From Cupriavidus yeoncheonensis (GTDB lineage Bacteria > Pseudomonadota > Gammaproteobacteria > Burkholderiales > Burkholderiaceae): 64,000 bases of DNA. Where the stretch lies: NCBI RefSeq assembly GCF_905397275.1, contig NZ_CAJPUY010000006.1, forward strand, positions 233,086 through 297,085. Reading direction: 5' to 3'. The notes under the pieces were generated by a model that was not told the DNA's origin, did not search any database, and saw nothing but the letters and a program-made list of their open reading frames with translations. Each line of letters begins with the position of its first letter. The first letter of the stretch is position 1. A program made the position numbers and the translations under genes. Below, piece after piece: positions 40,939-48,748 of this stretch.

Positions 40939-42024
40939 GTGCCGTCAGTGAAATTCCGCCGCGCGATGGAAGCGGCCGATCGTATCGCCGATGCATCGCC
41001 GCCTTGGGACGATATCCTGACCACGGCGCGCGACCTGATTGGCGCGGACAGCGGCTCGCTCATCATGATGGACGGCGCGGGTCAGTTGCTGAACATCACG
41101 CACGTGGACATGTCGGGCCAGGCGCTCGATGAATACGTCCGGCATTTTCACAAGGTAGACTTCATGGCGGAAGCCGCCTCGCGCCTGGCTGCCGGCGCGT
41201 GGATCGACAGCAACGACGTCATGCCGCTCCTGAAGTCGCGACAGGCGGAATTCCACGCGGACTATATGCGCAAGCATGGCCAGGCCCAGAGCCTTGCCCT
41301 GATTCTTGAGCGGGACAGCGAGCGGCGCACCGGCCTCACGTTCCAGCGGTCCACGGTGGCCGCCAATGCCACGGACCGGCTGACCGAAGGCGAAGCTGGC
41401 GCCTATGTTCGCCACTTCCGCAAGGTGTTGTCCACGCGGCGCCGGGCCATGGCGAACAAGGTGCAACTGCTGGAGGACTCATTCGCCGCGCTGGGCGAGG
41501 CGACATGCCTGTTGTCGGCATCCGGGCTGGTACTCCATGCCTCGGCGCTTGCGCATGAACTGCTGGACAACCGGCAGGGGCTCTGCATTCGTCAGGGTCG
41601 GCTCTACCACGCGGAGCCGGCCGTGCTCGCCCGCCTGCTCGGAAAGCTGCAAGACGCGCTGCGCACCGGCCAGCGCATGGCGGCGACCGTGGCGCTGGAC
41701 TGGGGCAAGACCCTCGGCATCGACATGGTGCCCGCGGATGCGCAGGTGAAGCTGTCGGACGAGCCGCTGGCGCTGGTTCGCCTGCGCGTCAGCAGTGCGT
41801 TCAATGAGGTCAGCATTGACGACCTGATCTGCACCTTCAAGATCACGGCTGCCGAAGCAAGGGTGCTGGCCGCGCTGATGGCGGGGCATACGCCGGCCCA
41901 GTTCGCGGCGCAGAACGGGCTGTCCGAGAACACGGTGCGCACGCACATCACCAATCTGAAGGGAAAGATGAACTGCCGGCGCGTCGTGGAGCTGGTGAAG
42001 CTCGCTACGCTGGTACAGCGTTGA
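40939..42024 (+). CDS. LuxR-type transcriptional regulator
   Basis: A 361-residue regulator with a C-terminal LuxR/FixJ HTH: ITAAEARVLAALMAGHTPAQ then FAAQNGLSENTVRTHITNLK. The N-terminal 150 residues look like a PAS/GAF-type sensor (ADSGSLIMMDGAGQLLNITH), with a second sensor-like portion (ALGEATCLLSASGLVLHASA). No receiver or autoinducer-binding signature was seen. I prefer GTG 40939, which follows GGGGAG with 6-base spacing, over GTG 40903. Neighbours are the divergent lipoprotein gene and, 300 bases downstream, the catabolic operon; control of either is possible. Confidence 0.8.
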   Translation: MPSVKFRRAMEAADRIADASPPWDDILTTARDLIGADSGSLIMMDGAGQLLNITHVDMSGQALDEYVRHFHKVDFMAEAASRLAAGAWIDSNDVMPLLKSRQAEFHADYMRKHGQAQSLALILERDSERRTGLTFQRSTVAANATDRLTEGEAGAYVRHFRKVLSTRRRAMANKVQLLEDSFAALGEATCLLSASGLVLHASALAHELLDNRQGLCIRQGRLYHAEPAVLARLLGKLQDALRTGQRMAATVALDWGKTLGIDMVPADAQVKLSDEPLALVRLRVSSAFNEVSIDDLICTFKITAAEARVLAALMAGHTPAQFAAQNGLSENTVRTHITNLKGKMNCRRVVELVKLATLVQR

Positions 42025-42264
42025 GTTTCTGGTGATGGCCACGGTGGCTTGCGTGCGTGCCGCCGCCGCTATCGCATCATCGCCTTCGGCTGCCGCGTGG
42101 CGGTCGGCATAGCGGTTCGCATCAACGTCGCTGGCGCCGACGCTTCTCCTTCGTGTCGCTCCGGCGAGAAGTGACTTGCCGGCTACGCCGGCGAAATTGC
42201 CCCGCCTTTCCGGCACGAAAGCTCTCCAACGGCCATCCAGCTCACTCGAAGAAAGCGCCCCACA

Positions 42265-42298
42265 TTTATTTGACAGCATCTCAAATAAAGCCTAGATT
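42265..42298 (+). promoter_or_regulatory. Promoter with overlapping palindromic operator of the catabolic operon
   Basis: A perfect palindrome TTTATTTGA-CAGCATC-TCAAATAAA occupies 42265-42289. A sigma-70-like promoter overlaps it: TTGACA at 42270-42275, a 17-base spacer, then TAGATT at 42293-42298. Binding at the palindrome would block the promoter, so repression is expected. The same palindrome occurs upstream of the Bug-protein gene (51132-51156). Confidence 0.7.
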
Positions 42299-42331
42299 AT
42301 TGACACGGTGCCATTTACCAAAGGAGACAGC

Positions 42332-43603
42332 GTGACAGATCAACAGAAGCCGGAAGTCACGGCAGGCATGCGAGGCGCTTCGTGGGACGCCCGACTGATG
42401 GACCGTCCGTATCAGATGGTCCCCTATGCGCTGCCCACTGCCGACGGCCAGCGCACACTTGGCTTCCTGTTCACCATGACCGGCGGGGAGAAGACCGTCG
42501 TCACGCTGATGCATCCGCGCGAGATGGCCATCACGCATTACCTGGTGCCGTTCGTGCTCGATGCCGGCTGTGCCTGCTGGGTTCAGGGGCCGCGCTCGAT
42601 CGGCAATGATCTGCGCCTCGAACATGAGATCGCGCTGTTCGATGTGGCGGCCGGCATGACGCATCTGCGCGAGCTGGGCTACGAGAAGATCGTGATGCTC
42701 GGCAATTCCGGCGGCGCCGGCCTCTATACGTTCTACAACCAGCAGGCGCTGACGCCGCGCGAGCAGCGCATCGCGCGGACACCGGCGGGCCGTCCGACGA
42801 ACCTTGGCGAACTGCATATGCCCGAGGCCGACGCCTTCATCCTCGTGTCCCCGCATCCGGGGCAGGGCAAGTTGCTCATGAGCGGCGTGGATCCCTCGGT
42901 CATCGACGAAGAAGATCCGATGCAGACAGATCCGGCGCTGGACCCGTTCTCGAAGGCCAATGGCTTTGATGTCGAAGCCGGAAAGGGGCGCTATGCCCCC
43001 GAGTTCGTCGCGCGCTACCGGGAAGCGCAGATCGCGCGCGTGGCACGCATCGATGCGCGCGCCAAGGCGATGCTGCGCGCCAAGGCGATGCTGCGCGCCA
43101 AACACGAGTCGCGCGCAGCGCTCAAGGCCGGCGCCGCCACGGAGGCCGAGCGCCGCATGGCCGCGCATGCGCCGATCTTCCAGGTCTGGCGCACCGACGC
43201 CGACCTGCGCTCCTGGGATATCACGCTGGACCCTTCGGACCGCAAGACGGGTTCGCTGTGGGGCAAGGACCCGTTCACGTCGAACTGGGGCAGCGTCGGC
43301 TTCGGCCGCACGGTCACGCCGGAGTCATGGCTGTCGACGTGGTCGGGGCTGTCCTCGAATGCCGCGCTGGACAAGACGCTGGGCACGCTGCACCAGCCCA
43401 CATTGCTGATCGAATACACCGGCGACCAGTGCACATTCCCCGCCGATATCCACGCGATCTACGAGCAGATTCCCGCGGCCCGCAAGCGGCACATCCGCGT
43501 GCGGGGCAACCACCACGGCATGGCCCTCGGCCGTGACGAAGCGTCCGGCCAGAGCATCGCGGGCCGGCACATCGTCGAGTGGCTGCGCGAGACGATGGCC
43601 TGA
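42332..43603 (+). CDS. Alpha/beta hydrolase, first gene of the aromatic catabolic operon
   Basis: A 423-residue hydrolase. The nucleophile elbow is GNSGGAG, with probable acid in YTGDQCTFPADI and catalytic histidine in RGNHHGMALG. The N-terminal strand LGFLFTMTGGEKTVVTLMHP fits the fold. A tandem 18-bp duplication gives AKAMLRAKAMLRAK near residue 245. GTG 42332 lies after AAAGGAG; GTG 42308 is an alternative. Since the operon ends in a maleate isomerase, hydrolysis of a ring-fission product such as maleylpyruvate is a reasonable guess, but ester or amide hydrolysis is equally possible. Confidence 0.78.
   Translation: MTDQQKPEVTAGMRGASWDARLMDRPYQMVPYALPTADGQRTLGFLFTMTGGEKTVVTLMHPREMAITHYLVPFVLDAGCACWVQGPRSIGNDLRLEHEIALFDVAAGMTHLRELGYEKIVMLGNSGGAGLYTFYNQQALTPREQRIARTPAGRPTNLGELHMPEADAFILVSPHPGQGKLLMSGVDPSVIDEEDPMQTDPALDPFSKANGFDVEAGKGRYAPEFVARYREAQIARVARIDARAKAMLRAKAMLRAKHESRAALKAGAATEAERRMAAHAPIFQVWRTDADLRSWDITLDPSDRKTGSLWGKDPFTSNWGSVGFGRTVTPESWLSTWSGLSSNAALDKTLGTLHQPTLLIEYTGDQCTFPADIHAIYEQIPAARKRHIRVRGNHHGMALGRDEASGQSIAGRHIVEWLRETMA
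43057..43101 (+). repeat. 18-bp tandem duplication inside the hydrolase gene
   Basis: Two perfect copies of an 18-base unit (43057-43074 and 43075-43092) plus nine bases of a third encode AKAMLR twice. The duplication is in frame and lengthens a helix. Confidence 0.8.
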
Positions 43604-43645
43604 GCCGGCACCGCCGGACAAACCTGTAAGACGACAGAGGTAGAC

Positions 43646-45352
43646 ATGCTGCAACCCACCCACGTGCGACCGTCAGTGCTGCTGGACGGCGTACGCTATC
43701 CCGACGAAGACCGGCTGCGCCAGTACGTGGCGGACGGCTACCTGAGCACCGAGACGCTGGCCGGTGCGTTCCGCCAGTCGTTCCGCGACCACAAGGACCG
43801 GCTCGCGCTGGTCGGACCGGAAGGCGAGTTCACCTACCAGGCGTTCGACGAGCAGACTGAGCGGCTCGGCGCCGCGCTGCTGGCACTGGGGCTCAGGCCG
43901 CTCGACCGCGCGATCTTCCAGTGCGGCAACTGCAACGAACTGCTGCTGGCCTTCTTCGGCTGCCTCAAGGCCGGCATCATCCCGCTGTGTTCGCTGCAGG
44001 CATTCCGCAAGCTCGAGATCAGCTATCTCGGCAAACTCTGCAACGCGCGGCTGCACTTCGTGCAGGGCGATGATCCGAAGTTCGATGACGTCGCGTTTGC
44101 CGAGGCCATGCAGGCCGAAGTGCCGAGCCTTGCCTTCATCCTCCAGGCGCGCGGCACGCGCCGCGGCAGCGCCGTGCTGCTGGCGGACCTGATCCGCGAC
44201 ATGCCGCTGGGGCGCGCGCAGGCAATCCTGGCCGACGTCACGCATGAGCCGTTCCAGGCCGCGGTGTTCCAGTTGTCCGGCGGCACCACGGGCGTGCCCA
44301 AGATCATTCCGCGCTTCCAGAACGAGTACCTGTACAACATGCGCGCGGTGGCGCAATGGAACCGCTACACCGCCGACGACGTGCTCTTCTTTCCCACGCC
44401 GTACATGCACAACCTCAACATGGGCTGCTTCTTCGGGCCGTTCCTGTTGAGCGGCGCGGCCGTGACGGTAGCACCCGACCTCTCGGAAGACACGCTGCAG
44501 GCACTGGTGCGCGATTACGAGCCGACCTGGTTCGGTGTCGCCGGGCCGATCCTGAACCGCATCGCGCCGGTGCTGCTGCGCTCCACGCCAGCCGAGCGGG
44601 CGCGACGCAATTTCATCGTGCCCAAGAACGCCGCCAACCTGACGCGACTGACCGGCTCGCCGGCGCACCATATCTTCGGCATGACCGAAGGCGTGATCAT
44701 GTTCACGCGTCCGGAAGACCCGCAGGAGATCCGCGAGCAATCGGTCGGCTGTCCGGTGTCGGCGGCCGACGAAGTGCGCATCGTCCATCCCGGCACCGAA
44801 GACGAGGTGCCCGAGGGCGAGGCCGGCGAGGCGCTGTTCCGCGGCCCGTACACGATCCGCGGTTACTACAAGTCCGAGAAGGAGGATGGCACGCGCTTCA
44901 CGGCCGATGGCTTCTACCGCTCCGGCGACCTGATGTCGTCGGACGTGGTGGCCGGCAAGCGCTACTACTTCTTCCGCGGCCGCATCAAGGACGTGGTCGA
45001 CCGCGGCGGTGAAAAGATCAATGCCGAGGAGCTCGAGAACGTCATCAACGAACACCCCGCGGTCCTGGCGACGTCCGTGGTCGGCATGCCCGACAAGGTC
45101 TATGGCGAGCGTGTCTGCGCATTCGTCCTGCTGAAGCCTGACGCCGCCGCATCCGGACTGACGCTGCCGGCCTTGACGCAGTTCCTCCAGGAAGCCGGGC
45201 TCGCCAAGTTCAAGTGGCCGGAGCGGCTGGAGATCATTTCCGAATTTCCGCTGACGGCTTCCGGAAAACTCAGCAAGGTGCTGCTGCGCGATCGCATCGT
45301 CCAGCTCCTGCAGGCGGAGACGGACCAGGATGCCGTTGAGCAAAGCCAGTGA
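43646..45352 (+). CDS. Aryl-acid AMP/CoA ligase (DhbE/SdgA-like)
   Basis: A 568-residue acyl-adenylate-forming enzyme closest in pattern to 2,3-dihydroxybenzoate/salicylate adenylases. Motifs: SGGTTGVPK (211-219), HN at 255-256 in the aryl-acid pocket, FGMTEG (344-349), YRSGDL (424-429), GRIKDVVDRGGEKI (445-458) and the catalytic ASGK lysine 541. Without a carrier-protein or siderophore gene nearby and with a thioesterase and monooxygenase downstream, the product is probably an aryl-CoA. Residue C261 aligns with the position that is Ser in DHB- and Cys in salicylate-activating enzymes, which points to salicylate or a similar 2-substituted benzoate. Confidence 0.85.
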   Translation: MLQPTHVRPSVLLDGVRYPDEDRLRQYVADGYLSTETLAGAFRQSFRDHKDRLALVGPEGEFTYQAFDEQTERLGAALLALGLRPLDRAIFQCGNCNELLLAFFGCLKAGIIPLCSLQAFRKLEISYLGKLCNARLHFVQGDDPKFDDVAFAEAMQAEVPSLAFILQARGTRRGSAVLLADLIRDMPLGRAQAILADVTHEPFQAAVFQLSGGTTGVPKIIPRFQNEYLYNMRAVAQWNRYTADDVLFFPTPYMHNLNMGCFFGPFLLSGAAVTVAPDLSEDTLQALVRDYEPTWFGVAGPILNRIAPVLLRSTPAERARRNFIVPKNAANLTRLTGSPAHHIFGMTEGVIMFTRPEDPQEIREQSVGCPVSAADEVRIVHPGTEDEVPEGEAGEALFRGPYTIRGYYKSEKEDGTRFTADGFYRSGDLMSSDVVAGKRYYFFRGRIKDVVDRGGEKINAEELENVINEHPAVLATSVVGMPDKVYGERVCAFVLLKPDAAASGLTLPALTQFLQEAGLAKFKWPERLEIISEFPLTASGKLSKVLLRDRIVQLLQAETDQDAVEQSQ

Positions 45353-45386
45353 TATCGCCAGTACAGCCAGTGAACAAGGAAGAGAC

Positions 45387-46256
45387 ATGACCCAATCCAC
45401 GCAAGCCGCCATTCCCGCAGTCGCGCTGCACGGCGTCCACCACACCGCGCGGCCGACCTGGAAGCTGGCCGAGACCGTGCACTTCTACCGCGACCTGCTC
45501 GGCCTGCCGCTGGTCCACGCGATCTCGGCCAAGGGATGGGGCCCGGACAACCACGCCGATTTCCTGCATTTCTTCTTCGACAGCGGCAACGGCAGCACCA
45601 TCGCCTTCTTCTACTACATCGGCACCGAGCGGCCGGACTGGCTGGCGGTGCGCGAGCACTACCAGGACCGTGCCACGCACACCGCCTGGCGCGTGCGCGA
45701 CGAGGCCGAGCTGCTGCAATGGCGCCAGCGCGTGGAAGCCGTGGGCATTGCGCTGCGCTACCAGATCCGTCACGAGGTGATCGAGTCGATCTACTTCAAC
45801 GACCCGAACGGCTACCCGATCGAAATCACCTGGCAGGTGCGCCCGTTCAGCGACGCCGACCAGCGCGATGCCGCGCTCACCATCGACGCGGCGATCGATC
45901 TGGAGCGGGCACGCGATGGCGGCGAGGCCTTCGCGTCGATCGAGCCGGTCTGGCAGCGCAAGGCCGGCAATATCGAGGGCAACGGCGTCGACCGGGACAA
46001 GGCGTCGGTCTACGTGCTCGACGTGCCGGAGTTCGCCCCCCTGATCGACGTGGCACGCAAGACCGAGGGCTACCGCACCACGACGCTTGGCAATGGCTAT
46101 GTGCGCATCGACGGCAACCCGACGCTGCAGTTCCGCCGCAAGGAACTGGGCTTCAAGCCGGCCGTGTGGTACGGCGCGCTGACGGGCGGCCTGGCGGGCC
46201 AGATCCGCCAGTTCGACATGGACGCGCTGGTGATCGCGCCGGGAGTCCCGCAATGA
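45387..46256 (+). CDS. Two-module VOC-superfamily (extradiol-dioxygenase-like) protein
   Basis: A 289-residue vicinal-oxygen-chelate protein. The first module carries the probable metal ligands H18 or H19 (GVHHTARP), H98 (RATHTAWRV) and E146 (GYPIEITWQ), the His-His-Glu pattern of extradiol dioxygenases and glyoxalases. The second module (about 180-285) is degenerate. It starts at ATG 45387 after AAGGAAG; its stop overlaps the monooxygenase start. In this operon it is the only candidate ring-cleaving enzyme, but an isomerase or decyclase role is also possible. Confidence 0.82.
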   Translation: MTQSTQAAIPAVALHGVHHTARPTWKLAETVHFYRDLLGLPLVHAISAKGWGPDNHADFLHFFFDSGNGSTIAFFYYIGTERPDWLAVREHYQDRATHTAWRVRDEAELLQWRQRVEAVGIALRYQIRHEVIESIYFNDPNGYPIEITWQVRPFSDADQRDAALTIDAAIDLERARDGGEAFASIEPVWQRKAGNIEGNGVDRDKASVYVLDVPEFAPLIDVARKTEGYRTTTLGNGYVRIDGNPTLQFRRKELGFKPAVWYGALTGGLAGQIRQFDMDALVIAPGVPQ

Positions 46257-47413
46257 AAGTGACCATCATCGGCGGCGGACCGTCGGGCCTGTTCCTCGCA
46301 ATCCTGCTCAAGGAGCGCCTGTCGCAGGTCGAGATCGACGTCTTCGAGCAGAACCCCGAGAACGCCACGTTCGGCTTTGGCGTGGTGCTGGCCGACACGG
46401 GCCTGGCGAACCTGCGGTCGGCATCGCCGACTGTCGTGGACCGTCTGGCCACGGTCATGCGCTTCAACGACCAGCATGCGATCGTGTGCCATGAGCAGCC
46501 GATCGTGATGAAGAAGCCTGGTGCCGGCGGCGGGGCGATCCCGCGCATCAGCCTGCTGTCCGTGCTGCAGCAGCGCGCCTGTGAACTCGGCGTGCATGTG
46601 ACCTACAACCAGCGCATTGCCGATTTCGACGCTATCGACGCGGACCTGATCGTGGGTGCCGACGGGATCAACTCGCAGTTGCGCACGGCGAACGAGGCCG
46701 GCTTCGGCACCACGCGCCGCACGCTGACCAACCATTTCGCATGGTTCGGCGTGGAGAAGCCATTTCCGAGCCCCGCGCTGGTGTTCCGCAAGCATGAAGG
46801 CGGCTACTTCGTTGCGCACTATTACCCCTACTCCGACTCGATGAGCACCTTCGTCGCCGAGTGCGACCACCAGACTTGGCTGGACTTCGGTATGGAGGAC
46901 ATGAGCGCCGAAGCGCGGCAGGCGTTGTTCGAGCGCGTGTTTGCGCCGGAGTTGGACGGCTACGCGCTGGTGTCGAACAACTCGGCGTGGCGCCAGTTCC
47001 CGGTCATCCTTAACGCGAAGTGGCATGTCGGCCGCCAGGTGCTGATCGGCGACGCCCTGACGAGCGCGCATTTCTCGATCGGCTCGGGCACTCGCATCGC
47101 CATGGAAGACGCGATGGCGCTGGCCGATGCAATCGTCGCGCATCCCGCCGACGTGCCGGCCGCGCTGCGGCAGTACGAGGCCGTGCGCAAGCCCGAGAAG
47201 GCCAAGCTGATCAGCGCGTCCGAGGCTTCGTACAACTGGTACGAGCACATCCGCGAGTGGATGGAACTGCCGACCCCGCACGAGTTCGTGTTCCGCTTCA
47301 TGACGCGCACGGGGCGCGTGGATGCCGGGCGCCTGCGCGCCCAGTTCCCGGCGCTGATGGCGGAGCTTGCCGCTGGTGGCGTGACCGGTGGCGCGGCCTT
47401 GGAGCAGCCATGA
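46253..47413 (+). CDS. FAD-dependent aromatic monooxygenase, salicylyl-CoA 5-hydroxylase-like
   Basis: A 386-residue flavoprotein hydroxylase. It has the FAD Rossmann motif GGGPSG (7-12), the family segment FGFGVVLADTGLANLRSA, DG motif LIVGADGINSQLR, and GDALTSAHFSIGSGTRIAME. The last motif and the FGFGVVL stretch are characteristic of salicylyl-CoA 5-hydroxylase and 2-aminobenzoyl-CoA monooxygenase, which act on CoA thioesters, and fit the upstream ligase and downstream thioesterase. The predicted product would be gentisyl-CoA if the substrate is salicylyl-CoA. ATG overlaps the preceding stop by three bases, and its own stop overlaps the thioesterase start. Confidence 0.87.
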   Translation: MKVTIIGGGPSGLFLAILLKERLSQVEIDVFEQNPENATFGFGVVLADTGLANLRSASPTVVDRLATVMRFNDQHAIVCHEQPIVMKKPGAGGGAIPRISLLSVLQQRACELGVHVTYNQRIADFDAIDADLIVGADGINSQLRTANEAGFGTTRRTLTNHFAWFGVEKPFPSPALVFRKHEGGYFVAHYYPYSDSMSTFVAECDHQTWLDFGMEDMSAEARQALFERVFAPELDGYALVSNNSAWRQFPVILNAKWHVGRQVLIGDALTSAHFSIGSGTRIAMEDAMALADAIVAHPADVPAALRQYEAVRKPEKAKLISASEASYNWYEHIREWMELPTPHEFVFRFMTRTGRVDAGRLRAQFPALMAELAAGGVTGGAALEQP

Positions 47414-47877
47414 TCAACGCCACGGAATACGTGCTCAGCGAGCGCCCGTTCGTCGTCAGGCGGCGCGTGCGCTGGGGTGACTGCGACCCCGCCGGCGTGG
47501 TCTACACCGGCCGCTTCACGGACTACCTGCTCGGCGCGGTGGGACTCTACACCGCCCATATGGCCGGCGGCGACGGCAGGCTTGGTGAAGTCCACGGCGT
47601 CGGCACGCCATGCAAGGCGATGCGCTTCGAGTTCATCGGCACGCTGTGGCCCGATGACGTGATCGACATCACCTGCACGGTGGAAGCCATACGCACGCGT
47701 TCGTTCGACATCCGCTGCGTGGCACGCCGGCCCGACGGCGCGCCGGTGTTCGACGCGATGTTCTCGCCGATCTGCGTGCGCCTGGACCGCCGCGAAGGCA
47801 CGCCAATCCCGGATGCGATGCGCGAAGTGCTGAAGCGCTTTCTTGCCCCCGCCCTGAAGCCCCCTGAAGCCCCCTGA
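47410..47877 (+). CDS. 4-hydroxybenzoyl-CoA-thioesterase-family hotdog protein
   Basis: A 155-residue hotdog-fold thioesterase. The motif RWGDCDPAGVVYTGRF contains D26, which aligns with the catalytic Asp17 of Pseudomonas 4-hydroxybenzoyl-CoA thioesterase (GDCDPAG). In this operon it is expected to release the free acid (for example gentisate) after CoA-dependent hydroxylation. Start and stop overlap with the monooxygenase (ATGA) shows translational coupling. The last codons and the stop lie in a 10-bp tandem repeat, giving the tail LKPPEAP. Confidence 0.88.
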   Translation: MINATEYVLSERPFVVRRRVRWGDCDPAGVVYTGRFTDYLLGAVGLYTAHMAGGDGRLGEVHGVGTPCKAMRFEFIGTLWPDDVIDITCTVEAIRTRSFDIRCVARRPDGAPVFDAMFSPICVRLDRREGTPIPDAMREVLKRFLAPALKPPEAP

Positions 47878-47887
47878 AGCCCCCTGA
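47852..47887 (+). repeat. 10-bp tandem repeat across the thioesterase stop codon
   Basis: CCCCTGAAGC occurs three times in tandem with a partial fourth copy. Because the unit is 10 bases, each copy is read in a different frame, and the TGA becomes a stop in the third copy. Confidence 0.85.
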
Positions 47888-47908
47888 GCGTTCCCGGAAT
47901 TTTCAAAG

Positions 47909-48664
47909 ATGAAGTATCGAATCGGACAGATCGTGCCCAGCTCCAACATCACGATGGAGCGCGAGGTCCCGGCCATCTTCGCCGCGCGCATGCAGGCGCT
48001 GCCGGAGCAGTTCAGCTTCCATTCCAGCCGTGTGCGCATGCATCGCGTGGTGGCCGAGGAACTCGAGAGGATGAACCGGGACATGGGCCGCTGCGCACTG
48101 GAACTGGCCGATGCGCGGGTCGATGTCATGAGCACCGCCTGCCTGGTGGCGACCATGTGCATGGGCATGGGGTACCACCGCCAGGTAATCGAGGATCTCG
48201 GCCACGCGATTGCCGAAGCACCGTACCGGCCGCAGATCATGACCTCCGCCGGGGCCCTTGTCGATGAACTGAAGGACTTCGGCGCACGCCGCATCTCGCT
48301 GATGGCGCCGTACAGCGACGCGCTGACCAAGACGGTGGTCGCATACATCGAACACGAAGGCATCGAGGTCAGCGACGTGATCAACTTCTCGATCCTCGAC
48401 AACCTGGAGGTCGGCGAGCGCGATCCGCTGCAACTGCTGGAGGACGTGAAGAGGCTCGACGTCAGGGGCGTCGATACCGTGGTGCTGTCGGCGTGCGTGC
48501 AGATGCCGTCGCTGGCCGCTATCGAACCCGCTCAGCAGGCGCTCGGCATTCCTGTGACTTCCACGGCCGCGTGTACGGCGCGGCAAATGCTGCGCCGCCT
48601 CAACCTTGCTGCCAGCGCGCCCGGCGCGGGCGCCTACCTCGGCAGCCAGGCCGGGTTGCGCTGA
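47909..48664 (+). CDS. Maleate cis-trans isomerase
   Basis: A 251-residue Asp/Glu-racemase-fold enzyme of the maleate isomerase/NicE group; converts maleate to fumarate without cofactor. The N-terminus IGQIVPSSNITMEREVPAIF and the segments FHSSRVRMHRV and CALELADARVDV are typical. The two catalytic cysteines are C78 (STACLVATM) and C196 (LSACVQMPSL). Arylmalonate decarboxylases share the fold but not this N-terminal signature. Its presence implies that the operon generates maleate, as in the hydrolytic branch of gentisate or in nicotinate degradation. Confidence 0.88.
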   Translation: MKYRIGQIVPSSNITMEREVPAIFAARMQALPEQFSFHSSRVRMHRVVAEELERMNRDMGRCALELADARVDVMSTACLVATMCMGMGYHRQVIEDLGHAIAEAPYRPQIMTSAGALVDELKDFGARRISLMAPYSDALTKTVVAYIEHEGIEVSDVINFSILDNLEVGERDPLQLLEDVKRLDVRGVDTVVLSACVQMPSLAAIEPAQQALGIPVTSTAACTARQMLRRLNLAASAPGAGAYLGSQAGLR

Positions 48665-48668
48665 CCGG

Positions 48669-48698
48669 CGCAGTTTCGCGCAGTTTCGCGCAGTTTCG
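48669..48698 (+). repeat. 10-bp tandem repeat between isomerase and MFS gene
   Basis: CGCAGTTTCG is repeated three times without interruption in the 84-base spacer between the maleate isomerase and the MFS gene. Confidence 0.85.
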
Positions 48699-48748
48699 AT
48701 TCGGCAGCCGCCCGCAGATGGCGGCGCCGCCAACCAGGAGACCATTTC

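Noticed and set aside
48669..48698. Short tandem repeats as a CRISPR array
   Set aside because: Units are 10 bp with no spacers, and no cas genes are in the window; no CRISPR array was found anywhere.
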